Below are positions 39,081 through 48,918 of a stretch of 64,000 nucleotides of DNA, in pieces. The notes under the pieces were generated by a model. It was given only the letters and a program-made list of their open reading frames with translations, was not told the origin of the DNA and made no database searches. Positions within the stretch are counted from its first letter, which is position 1; each line of letters begins with the position of its first letter. A program made the position numbers and the translations under genes. The stretch spans positions 245,192-309,191 of the forward strand of contig NW_005434646.1 of NCBI RefSeq assembly GCF_000315625.1, read 5' to 3'. Source of the DNA: Guillardia theta CCMP2712 (lineage: Eukaryota > Cryptophyceae > Pyrenomonadales > Geminigeraceae).

Positions 39081-40315
39081 CTATGTTGCAGATTCTGATT
39101 GCCCTGAACCTGTCTTTTCATCATGGATGGCTGCAACCATGATGCCATAAAGTTTTTCGACCTCATCTGGACTGAATGAAGGGATCTGAATGATCTCAAC
39201 CATGTCTTCCAGGCCTTTGCGTTTGATATGCCAAGATAGACGAGCAACAAACACATTCAACTCCTCTTGCACACGCTGAACTCGCTCTTTATCTGTATGC
39301 AGCTCGGTATCGTCCAGAGCATTCCAAACGAGGATTCCGATAGGAGTGGGTAGATCAAAGTATCCATCTCTTGTCGATCCCTCGAACAATTCTAGGTGCG
39401 AAGGGTCCATGATGATGGTTCGAGCTGGAAGATACCTGTAATTCCCCAGATCTCCCGACGCCTGTAGAGTGGAATCGATGGCAAAATTTCTCTTCTTCAG
39501 TTCCATGGCAAATTGTGCTACCTCGCTAAGACTGCGGTTTGCGCAAGATGAATCAACGTTGAGCTTTCGAGGTACAAACACTGTCAGTCTGGGAGTTTCC
39601 AGTTGGCAGTTGAAAATTTCTTTCTGAGCCCGTTTGACTTCCAGAGGGATAGGGTTGGGTAAGCGGGATTGATAATCCTTCAGCATTTGCGAGACAAATG
39701 CAACAAAGTTGTAGAAATACCCATCAGCCAGCCCCATCGCGGTGGATCGCTCTAGCTCGGCGATCCGTTTCTCGAGCTTTGGAACTTCATCTTCAGGGTT
39801 GGGCACGAAAAAAAGAGCTCGATACATCCAGTAGACAATCCCAGCCTCGAAAAGAGGATTCCCGAACTGCCCTGGCCAGTCTTCGACGTACGGCCATGAG
39901 AGGCCGAGGCCTGCGCCAATGAAGGCATACAGCAAGAGGTTCTCGGCCCGGAGCAAAATCTCCAGCTGAAAGCCGTGGGTAACGAGATCTTGGACCAGCT
40001 TGACCAAGGGCAGGAAGCTGTGTTGAATAGAATAGAGCCGAAGATACAAGTGGGGTCGGCCTGACTTTCTGGGTTGTTCAGGAAGATCAGGACAGAGCCA
40101 AGGGAAACAGTAAGAACCAGGAAGGCATACTCGACCAGAAGCTTGGGATTCTGCTGCAGCAAGGACAGTTGGGGTCTTACGGATGGAAACGACACCCGGA
40201 CGTAATCTTCTTCATCTTGGAGGATTTCTGGGATCCAGAAGGCGTTTGCATTCGAAGGAGTGACTTGCTGGGGCTTCAGCAATCGTCCAAACAGCGAAAG
40301 GAATTGATACATCAT
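39081..40315 (-). CDS. STING-like membrane protein (cyclic-dinucleotide receptor candidate)
   Basis: The main exon is open from 40049 to the stop at 39081; an upstream exon (40315 to about 40080, start MMYQFLSLFGRLLKP) supplies the N-terminus. The join is not certain: acceptors near 40060 (aaag or gtcag) fit a donor among several GT sites. Three or four transmembrane helices are visible (LLVEYAFLVLTVSLGSVLIF; ENLLLYAFIGAGLGLSW; LFEAGIVYWMYRALFF). The cytosolic part follows the STING ligand-binding domain: MGLADGYFYNFVAFVSQML (metazoan GLAWSYYIGYLRLILPEL), PRLTVFVP (QRLYILLP), LPARTIIMDPSHLELF (IKDRVYSNSIYELL), GYFDLPTPIGILV (CVLEYATPLQTLF). Counted from codon 40049, F115 sits at the human Y167 stacking position, R210 at R238, D232 at E260 and T235 at T263. 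Aromatic Phe and Asp at these sites resemble bacterial STING. No C-terminal TBK1-binding tail is seen. Confidence 0.75.
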
Positions 40316-41151
40316 GTCAACAGCCTGTTGGGTTCGGTCTCTCCCTCTCCCTCCTTCTGTCCGATACTCCGAGGACCCCCTCCCCACCTGACTTCTTCGC
40401 AACCTTTTCACCTTGACAGTAGCATTCCGGAAAAAAAAGAAAGCGAACAGTCGCAATTCATGCTGCGCCGGCACTGGGCATGTCTTAAATCAACCACCAC
40501 ATGATACTGCCCGGCTAGTTCCGAGGGTCTCAGGCTGGTCTGTAGTAACTTTGAGTCACTAGTCACCTCAAACATACGAAGCCTCTTCGATTCAACGCGT
40601 CACGGGCCGATCCCGCCACTGACCCGCCGGGCTGAGCCGGGACCCTATAACCGTGGCAGCCCTGGCAGTATCATGAGTCGAACAGGATCTTTAACTTAAC
40701 TTTCAGTAAAGAGATTGTGAACCCATGATACTCACATTGTTAAAGAGAGGTTTGTCCGAGGCTCGTACAGTTCAAAGTTTAGTTTAACTTCACTTTATAT
40801 AAAAGCAAAAGCACAGAGGAGACAGTTGAACTTGAAACTTGCCGCGATCGCACGATGAGCTGCCCCGAGTGCAGCACGGCCGGGCCACCGCCCGGCGTGC
40901 CGCGCTCCGACTCACGGTGACGGCGCAACTTCCGGGATCAGAGCACTGACGCAGCCTTCGTCAGTGATGGCAGTTTCAGCGGGTTCTTGACTAACGGATG
41001 ACTTTTTTTTGCCACTCCAGCGCAGATTTCGGGTGGGTAGTCGATTCGCACTACCCGGCATTGCTCAAGGATGTGAAGGTAAGGGACGGGGTACTTTTTG
41101 ACCCCCTACCCCGCTTGTGACAAAAATTTACAATTGACCCGAACGCCGAGG
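40316..41151. other. Divergent intergenic region with dispersed repeats
   Basis: Promoter side of the STING-like gene. GC-rich blocks (40600-40650, 40850-40920), a dispersed element copy, and a short GGGTA-type patch at 41030-41110. No gene seen. Confidence 0.5.
40684..40712 (+). repeat. Partial copy of dispersed ...AACTTTGAGTA element
   Basis: Reads aggatctttaacttaact then ttcagtaaag, matching the 3' half of the copies at 15826 and 25204; the CTGATTGTCCTCGT half is missing. It again follows a GC-rich block. Confidence 0.6.
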
Positions 41152-42364
41152 ATGGCCAGCGGTAGTAGGGGCATGTATGGCGGAAACAGCAGCATGCTGG
41201 GAGGAGGAGGAGGAGCTGGAGGAGCTGGAGGAGCTGGAAATGCAGCAGGGTATGGTGGAGGAGGGAGCCTTGGTGGAGGACTCGGAGGTGGAGGACTTGG
41301 TGGTGCGGGTACGTACGGTGGCACATCGTCAGGTATGCTGGGAGGCTACGGCAATCGCAGCGGCGGGGGGCTTGGAGGAGCAGGGCAAAGGACATCTTAT
41401 GACGACTCGCAAGTTTCGTATGGAAGGAATCAACTCGGAGCAGATTGGCGCGTGCAGCTTGCCGAATATGCGTCGTCAAGGTTGAAAGACGAAGAGGTAC
41501 CAGCAGAAGTCATGGCATCGACCAAGTCTGACGACAACTTTCTTGCAGATGATGCGCAGCCAGGCCGATCTGAGAGCCGTAAATAGATGACGCCTCTCTG
41601 ATCTTGACTGATTGCGATCTCAGGCGAAGGCGGAGATTGAGAGGCTGAACAATGCGCTAAGGCAGTCCCAGGCCAGGGCCTCGGAGGACGTCAGGAGAGA
41701 GCAGGAGAGGCTGGGCGCTGCTTTGAGGCAGACAGAGTCAAGTGCTGAACACCAGCTCCGAACCTTAAGAGACGCTGTGAAGAGAAGGTGCGCCCATTCT
41801 TGCCGCACGCCCCCCCCCTTCCTCCACTAACAATGGCTGTTGTGCTTCAGGGACGAGGAATACAGGAGGATGTGGGCTGAGGCCATGCAGCGAAGAGACG
41901 ACGAGTACCGAAGGATGTGGTCGGACGAGAAGATCAGAATCCAGCAAGTCGTCGACGAGTACCGCCGTCGGACGGACCAGGATGTTGCTAGGCTGCAGGA
42001 GGTCTGTTGTATCCTGCCGAGGGTGGTTCTGACCAGCTGCTGTGGGGAGCAGGTGGTGGATGAGTTCCGCAGGAGATGCACGGAGGAGGGCAACCTCCTG
42101 AAGCAGATGCTCGAACGCAGCGACGCAGCTGCGAGCCTGACCACCGCACCCCTTCCCAACGGCATGACCAACCTCCCTGGTGAGTTTGGAGGTGCGACGG
42201 TGGGCCCGTCTGAACGGAGGGCATACAGGGATGCCCCACATGAACATGAACTATCCCAACTATGACGGTCTTGCCCGCCCACTTGCAGCGAGTTAGCTGA
42301 GATGTTTGTTGTGATGGCAGGTTATGGAACAACTTCGGTGCTCAAGAACAGCACTGCCATCTAA
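41152..42364 (+). CDS. Gly-rich, coiled-coil protein, seven exons
   Basis: Exons 41152-41496, 41549-41578 (30 nt), 41624-41787, 41851-42001, 42053-42179, 42220-42267, 42321-42364; every junction is GT..AG and in phase, and the last ends in TAA. Introns are 40-63 bp. The first 80 residues are a Gly-rich low-complexity region (YGGGGSLGGGLGGGGLGG). The centre is a strongly charged coiled coil (AKAEIERLNNALRQSQ; DEEYRRMWAEAMQRRDDEYR; VVDEFRRRCTEEGNLLKQM), and the tail is short and polar (GMPHMNMNYPNYDG). No family recognised. Such a layout suits a cytoskeletal or basal-body scaffold, but this is a guess. Confidence 0.8.
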
Positions 42365-42721
42365 AAATGGACACATTCCTCCATTGCCGCAGCTTACCTT
42401 CAAGACAAAATGGCCTTCCGTTGAAGAGTTTATCTCTTGACTTTTGACATTGAAGTAACAAGTAAGATCTTCTCGATCCTCGTCTGTTTACACTGGTCAA
42501 TAAAGGGAACCTCCCCTAAGCTTCCTCCTCTTGAGACAGACTTCCAGGCTCCCGGGATTCAGCTCTCGGTACCCGATGTTGTTCACATCCAAGAACTCTA
42601 TGACCTGGCAGGAGCAGTCATCTCAAGGCAACATAGGAAGAAGGGAGTGGAAACATTCGGTTTGATCTTGGGACGTCCGCCTTTGGAATGATTTCCAACT
42701 CCCACCACAATCTGTGTTCAG
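42365..42721. other. Intergenic, no gene seen
   Basis: Between convergent genes; a plus-strand frame at 42437-42691 is open but lacks recognisable features. Confidence 0.4.
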
Positions 42722-44528
42722 TCAGCCTCGATCGAGTGAATGCAATGAGAGCACTTCGGCGGTGACAACTTCATTCGGCTCACGAGGAGCAATGTCACGC
42801 AGGAATTTCTTCAGCCTTGTCGTCAGACGGAGCAGGAACATCAAAGGAAGTCCACCTCCAGTTCCTCCAAAGCTTCCTCCACGTACAACTGATGCAAGTC
42901 CAACTTTCTGTGCAGAACGTGTGAAGGAAGGAGAGAGCATTGGCATCGAACCTGTTTTCTCGGCTCTTGGCATTGTTCTGCTGGAAGAGATTACCCCTTG
43001 CTGCTTGTGAAAGCATGTTTGAAAGCTCACAACCACGCAGACCATGCTAGGGACCGGGCGTCACAAACTTTGACGTGACAACAACAACAGAGCACAACCC
43101 TTGTCAAGTAGGTCTTCAAGTTTGATTCCAGCCTTCTCAGTTCTTCGGGAGGTAATCTCCGCATGCTCTCAAGGATGTTGTTGTTCTGACTGCTCGATTT
43201 CCTGCACTACTTCACCTTTCTCACGCACAGAAAATTCAACTTACTGGGTCGCCCGACCTCCAACTCTGACCCACTCAGTCTCACTGACTTGGCCGCCTCC
43301 TGCTCGCTCATCCTCCGTGAGTTCCTGCTCACAGCTTTGATGCGGCCTCGCGATCGACTGATACGTGCTGTAGGAAGGGAGAGTCTCCGACCGATACGCG
43401 CTATAGGAAGGGAGAGTCTTCGGACAGGCAGAGCTGTGTTGGAACCCACTGCTGTACTCTGTCTTGTAGCCATCACTGTAGCTCAGTAAGGACAACAAGT
43501 TTCAAACAAGACTGATGAACCTGGCAAGGCTCTCCTTGACAGGCTCGGACCCTTGCAGCCAAGCATTCTCCGGCACTGGAGCCTCTTCGAAGACTCTTGG
43601 CCCCGAGCCGAACTCTACCTCCAGCGGCACTCCCCTCTTGTTCTTCCTCGTCGTTGGTGCGAAGTCGTACTCGTCTTCGTCCTCCCACTCATCAGGTTCC
43701 ACCTCTCTCAGGAGGAACTGAGCTATCTGTGTGGGGATCAGAGCTCCTCCTCTCAATCTCACGCGAGTGCTGCTGCACCTTGTCCCCATCGTCTCCGAAG
43801 AGGGAGAAGAGAGTGTCCAGAGTCTCGTAACTGATGTCAGGGAAGATCTCCTTCAGCTCCTTCCAACGAGCGTCACAGCCGTACAGGTTCACCTCCCCCC
43901 CTTGACTCACCGTGAACGCCTCTGGCTTGCAGCTGTGCGTCATCTCTTCGAGCTGCAAGATGATCTCCTCGTCGTTGTCGAGGCTGTCGACAACAGCGCA
44001 GACTAGCAGGGGAGGGTGAGAAGAGGGAAGTATTGGAGGTCTAGAAGACGCAAGGGAGGTTGCGATGAAGGAGGGAAGGGAGGGCAAGAGGGAAGAAGCA
44101 TCGCGCAGGTTTGAACCTGTCTGGGAGTCCAGCATGTCGAACATAGAGACATAATCCTCGACTGGACGTTTCTGCGGACTACTGGCAATCGGAAATGAGC
44201 GACAGAGAAAGGAGCGGAGGGAGGGAGGGAGAGAGACAGAGGTTGACGAGCATGCAATGAGAGACAGAGGATTTGATGGCAAAAAAATCCGAGTGAGCAG
44301 GACATGGGCAAGCGAGGAGCGAGGAGGTAGAGGCGCGATACCCCATGGAAAGAGGCCGGGGTAGGGAGAGGAGGGGAGCAGGGAGAAAGAAGCAGGGAGG
44401 ACGGAGCGGGGAGCGGGGAGGAGGGAAGAAGGAGGAATGGTGAGGGAGGAGGGAGGAGGGTGGCAAGAAAGAGGGAGGGGGGAGAGGGAGGGAGCATAGC
44501 GACTCCTCGTCTACCTTGCGCTGTCCAT
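42722..44528 (-). CDS. CUE-domain protein (ubiquitin-binding candidate)
   Basis: Starts with a 14-nt exon (44515-44528, MDSA) spliced to SPQKRPVEDYVSMFDMLDSQT, then VCAVVDSLDNDEEIILQLEEM, an exon with the CUE signature WKELKEIFPDISYETLDTLF, and, after an intron, IAQFLLREVEPDEWEDEDEY. The join GDDGDK-IAQFLL is in phase and completes the third CUE helix. CUE domains bind ubiquitin. The tail contains FAPTTRKNKRGVPLEVEFGS, a Tyr/Ser-rich repeat (KTLPSYSAYRSETLPSYSTY) and RRLPPEELRRLESNLKTYL. The final exon, up to 42722, is the least certain part. It might be an ER-associated or endocytic adaptor; the partner is unknown. Confidence 0.75.
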
Positions 44529-44973
44529 GATTGCAACAGTCGGACATAAAAGGGGCAACTCAAAATTGTATTTTATCGGGGAGAGTAGGGCATGGCAGGT
44601 GGAGGGAAGCAGAGAAGGGAGGGCAGCCGCCTTGCCCGCAGGACGAGGAGGAGATGAAGAGCAAGCGGGCCGATCAAGCTCAGGAGGACGCAGGGGGTGA
44701 GGCTGGGTAGGATCGGTCGGAAGGAGGAGCAGGAATGTAAGATGGAGGAGGTCTGTCATCACAGTCAGTAAGGGGAGAGGAGGAGGCACTTTCCCCTCGT
44801 TGACCTCTTGCTGAGAGCGTGAAGAGGGTCGATCGCCAGAGGAGCATCAAAGTTCGGTAGGCAGATGTAGCTGCATGGCTGGGAGAGCATGAGTGAGAGG
44901 GTGAGGAGTTAGAGGCAGCAGGGAGTCAGAGTGCGATCGGGGAGCTGGGCGAGGAGCGGGGAGCAGGGAGAGA
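44529..44973. other. Divergent promoter region, CUE / GH20 genes
   Basis: Purine-rich and with no coding frame of note. It separates the two divergent starts by about 445 bp. Confidence 0.5.
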
Positions 44974-47464
44974 ATGCCTCCTCGTCATGGAGAGACTTTC
45001 ATTCCATGGCGCTGCCTCGCTCTTTGTCTGAGCTTTCTTTCCTCACTGACACCAACATCGTGCTCTGATGGGGAGATATCGCTGTTCCCCCTGCCGCTCC
45101 ATGTCTCCCATGGCTCCCTTGTCCTCACCTTACCACGAGGCTACACGGTGGAGGTGGACGAGGAGGTCTTGAGCTGGCCGGCTACCTCGCTGTCTCTCAG
45201 TCGTCTGCGTTCCTTGCACGAGGAGAGGACAGCAGCGTTACCAGCATGCGACGCAGCTCAAGTCACCTGCGCCATTGAGACCGTCAGAGTCAGGGTCTTG
45301 CAGGACGCCGCCCAGCGGTCCATGGAGGAGTATGAAGTCAAGGTTGGGTCATGCGAGGTCTGCCCCATGGACCAGGAGGAGGATACGAACTCCTCTTCCA
45401 TCCTCATCTCAGTAGGAAGTGCTGTGGGGCTTGTGCGGTCTGTCGAGACTGTCGTGCAGCTGCTCAGGTCCTGCGGGGGGACGTCGGTCGTTCCGTTCGC
45501 CCCGATCTCGATCTCCGATCGCCCTCAGTTTGACCACCGGGGGCTTCTGCTGGACACAAGGTGGGATGCTGCGACTTGATTTGATGGTGATGATGATGGT
45601 GGTGGTGGTGGTGGTGGTGGTGGTGGTGATGATGATGATGATGATGATGATGATGAGGAGGAGGAGGAAGAGAGATGAGGAAGATGACTTTGGTGAGCTG
45701 CAGTCGAAACTTCATCCCCGTCCCTCTCATCCTCGAGACGTTGGACGCCATGTCCATGGTCAAGCTCAACGTGCTCCACTGGCACATAGTGGACGCGACG
45801 AGCTTCCCCTTGAGGACGAGGAGGTTCCAGCAGCTCTCTGGGTGGGGAGCGTACTCCAACAGCTCCGTCTACGATGCCGAGGTCAGCCGCTCCCAGCTTG
45901 CCCTCGTCTGAGAGCTAGCAGGACGTCAGGGCTGTCGTGGAGAGTGCGAGGCAGCGAGGAGTGCGAGTGATTCCGGAGATTGACATGCCCGGCCATGCCT
46001 TCTCCTGGACCGGAGTCCCTGACATCGTCAGTTGCGCCGGGAAGCAGCCGTGGGAGCTCTACTGCGCTGAGCCGCCGTGCGGTCAACTTGATCCGACCAA
46101 GGACGAGACTTTCGAGGTCGTGAGGACCGTACTGGAGGAAGTGACGCGTTTGTTCCCGGATCGCGCCGTTCACATAGGAGGAGATGAGGTGAGAGGTGGG
46201 GGAGGAGGAGCGAGGAAGGAGGAAGCTTCTCAGATGCCTGTAGGTCAACTACCGATGCTGGGACGAAGACGCGGCACTGAAGCGGAGGATGCGTCAACAA
46301 GGCTTCCAAGATTTCTCGGCCCTGTGGCAGTTCTTTGAGGACCACGTCCTTGCCTTCACGCACGAGCTCGGCAGACGAGCGATCGTATGGCAGGTGCACA
46401 GCTTCTACTTCCTCCCGATCGACTCTGACAAGGGCCCAGGACGTGCTCGATGAAGGACTCCAGCTGCCTTCCGGTACGATCGTGCAGGTAGGACGTGGAG
46501 GCAAGGAGGGAGGGAGAGCTGACGGTGGGGGCTGGAGGTGTGGAAGGGGCAGGAGGCTGTTCTCTCTATCGCAGAGCAAGGCTTCGACGTGGTCGTCTCG
46601 AACGCGGATGCCTGGTACCTGGACTGCGGGAGGTCTGGCGGGAGGCGCTGCGTTGCCTGCGACTGAGGTGTGTCAACAGCGGGAGTTTCATTGACGGGGG
46701 AAGGTCATGGTGCGACCCGTTCAAGAGCTGGGAGGTGATCTACAGCAACGAGCCTTGCGAGGTGAGCTGGTGGCAAAGAGAGCAGAAGGGAGGGAAGGGG
46801 AGGAGAAGAAGAAGGGAAGGGAGGTGGAGAAGAGAGGGGAAGGGAGGAGGAGAGAGGTGAAAAGAAGGGGAGGAGGCTGGAAGGAGAAGTGGATGGGAGG
46901 AGCAGGAGAACAGAGTTGAATAGGAGGGGAGGGGAGGGGAGGAGGAGCGGAGACAACACAAGGAGGAGGGGAGGAGAAGGCAGCGAGGGTGACTTCTTCC
47001 AAGGACGTGACTGAAGATCTTTGCGCCCGGGTACTCGGTGGAGAAGTTTGCATGTGGAGCGAGCAGGTAGCGGGGCATCACAAACGTTTCTTTCTCACAA
47101 AAGAGGGCAGGTCGACGAGACCAACCTGCATCAGAAAATCTGGCCGCGGGCGGCAGCAGCAGCCGAGCGGCTGTGGAGCTCTTCCTCCGTGCGGGACCTG
47201 GGAGATGCGAGGAGGAGGCTGTCTGTACTGAGGGAGCGCATGAAGGCTCGAGGTGCAGGAGGGAGGAGCGAGGGCCGATGCTGTATCCTCAAGACTTTCT
47301 CTCCAGGCATCCCCGCGTCTCCTCTCCATCCTGCCTACTGCCATGAGCACCCAGGGAGCTGCGACTCTCATGCGGCGGGGCAGGAAGGCTCGTCAAGGGG
47401 AGTCGTCGACTTCCCCGCGTCTGCTTCGGAGACTTACAGGAGCTCGAAGGCTGCCCGCCCTTAG
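44974..47464 (+). CDS. GH20 beta-hexosaminidase, secreted/lysosomal
   Basis: Exon 1 (44974-45560) has a signal peptide (RCLALCLSFLSSLTPTSC) and the N-terminal GH20b domain, ending FDHRGLLLDT. Exon 2 (45704-45881) gives SRNFIPVPLILETLDAM-VKLNVLHWHIVD. Exon 3 (45922-46188) gives VIPEIDMPGHAFSW and the catalytic Asp-Glu pair in HIGGDE. Later exons supply NYRCWDEDAALKRRM, AIVWQ, GFDVVVSNADAWYLDC, GGEVCMWSEQV, IWPRAAAAAERLWSS and GIPASPLHPAYCHEHPG. The order and length match alpha/beta subunits of lysosomal hexosaminidase, which release terminal GlcNAc/GalNAc from glycans. An intron of only 40 bp lies at 45882-45921. Introns at 45561-45703 and 46760-46990 are filled with simple repeats. Confidence 0.93.
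45590..45665. repeat. (TGG)n/(TGA)n/(GGA)n compound microsatellite in GH20 intron
   Basis: TGATGG, then pure TGG, TGA and GGA runs in succession within a 143-bp intron. Confidence 0.9.
46780..46985. repeat. Purine-rich GGAGG tract in GH20 intron
   Basis: About 200 bp nearly free of pyrimidines on the plus strand, between exons coding IYSNEPCE and GGEVCMWSEQV. Confidence 0.75.
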
Positions 47465-47476
47465 TCTCAAGGCTTC

Positions 47477-48247
47477 CTAGGCACTGGCCAGGCTGGGGTT
47501 GACAGCAATCTCAAGTTTCGGCCTGCGGTACCCGACAATCGAGAGCCAAATGGTCCAGGAGAAGAAGGCCATGTTGGCGAAGACAACTCGAGCATGCGGG
47601 GGAACCTGCACGCCGTGGAGCAAGTGAGCAAGCGCCAGGGGATCTCACCACGTAGAAGTTCACCAGAAGCTGGTGGACTGAATGACGAGAGGGAGAGGGA
47701 GAGGGTATCTTCTCCTTCCATTCCCGCAGCCACCTGCTGCTCCATCACACCCCAGCAGCTCCTGCTCCTGCTCCTTCACCTTCCCCGTCCCTCCGCTGTC
47801 CCGAGGTCGTGATGCCTGGCCGTCGACACGCCGAAGAAGCCTCCGTTCAAGGTTGGAGCCAGACCGATCTGTTGGGGGAGGAGGAGCGGGTGAGGAGGGA
47901 GGGAGAGGGAGGGAGAGGAAGCAAACCTGGTTAATGAGCACCTTAGCTGCGATCTTGCCTGGAGTGATGTTCTCCGAAGGGATCAGCCGCTCAAGGAACT
48001 TGAACCAGTGGAACATCCCGAACCCCGATACTGCTGTTCCCCAGCCCAGCATGGTGAGGGTCCTCTTCGGGTCGATGTAGTGCGGGAACGGCCGGCACTC
48101 GTCGCCCTTGCTCACAGTCTGTGCGATGGTGTCTGAGGCAACTGTGATGCAGCCGCTCGTCACGATATTGGTAGTGAGGGGATGGGAGCGCAGAGCAGAG
48201 CTGTAGGCAGACCATGCAGACGAGAAGAGTCGTGGAGCTGAGCCCAT
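47477..48247 (-). CDS. Mpv17/PMP22-family membrane protein
   Basis: Exon 1 (47927-48247, start MGSAPRLFSSAW) carries LRSHPLTTNIVTSGCITVASDT-AQ and FPHYIDPKRTLTMLGWG and GFGMFHWFKFLERL, the standard first half of Mpv17. After introns, IGLAPTLNGGFFG, QLLVNFYV and VPPHARVVFANM-FFSWTIWLSIVGYR reproduce the conserved W/VNFxxVP...RV/VFxN...W end. The stop is at 47477, twelve bases from the convergent GH20 stop. Family members are four-helix proteins of mitochondrial inner or peroxisomal membranes, probably channels; the N-terminus here is Ser/Arg-rich, which fits mitochondrial import. Confidence 0.88.
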
Positions 48248-48918
48248 GCTTGCAGTTGTGCACTGAAACCACAAGGCTGTAGCTAGTCAGGTAAACCTCT
48301 GGTGCTCATGTGGTGCGGCTTACCTGCTGTGACCAGGAAGGATCTTCGCATGTGCCTCACCTGCAGCATCGAGTCAAAGCAGCTCTACTGACGGTAAGAA
48401 CAGGCTGGCATGCTTGTTTCCACTTTGGGAGGGGAGGGGAGGGGAGGTGAGGAATGGAGGACGAGGAGCAGCGAACGAGGGGGGGTTGAGGAGGGATGTG
48501 GAGGAGAGAAGGGCAGGAAGTTCCATGTTGAGAAGGGTGGAAGGGGAGGGGAGGAGTTGGATGCGGAGGAGGCGGGGAGGGGAAGCCGGGCAGGGAGGGG
48601 AAGCCGGGCAGGGAGGGAAGGTGTGCATTCTTCTTATAAGTGGGGGACTCCGACATGCGGCAGTGCACATTGGTGGCGACCCCGGCCCGGCCGGGCCGCC
48701 CGGCCGGGCGGCAATGCACTTTCAAGTTTTGTTCTGAAGTGACGTCAAAGTTCAGTCGATTGGCCGGGCCGCACGCAGCGGCAGTGCAGGGCCGCCTTGA
48801 CTGGGATGGGGAGTAAACGACTGACACATATAACTCACGAGTCAGAGAGCCTGGTCAGCGGCGGTACCGTGGTGGACCACTATCTATCAGTGAAGGTGAC
48901 TGCCCGGGTAAGTACCCT
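48248..48918. other. Intergenic, GC-rich palindromic block
   Basis: Purine tracts (48420-48620) with a 19-20 bp duplication (gggaagccgggcagggagg near 48580), then ccggcccggccgggccgccc near 48685, which can form stable hairpins. No gene seen. Confidence 0.5.

Noticed and set aside
42437-42691. 84-codon plus-strand ORF downstream of the Gly-rich gene
   Set aside because: The upstream gene ends cleanly at 42364 and this frame has no Kozak-like context or recognisable domain; not enough to call a gene.
48660-48720. Transcription terminator hairpin
   Set aside because: The GC palindrome is strong, but this is eukaryotic DNA and Pol II termination does not use such hairpins; treated as part of a GC-rich repeat block.
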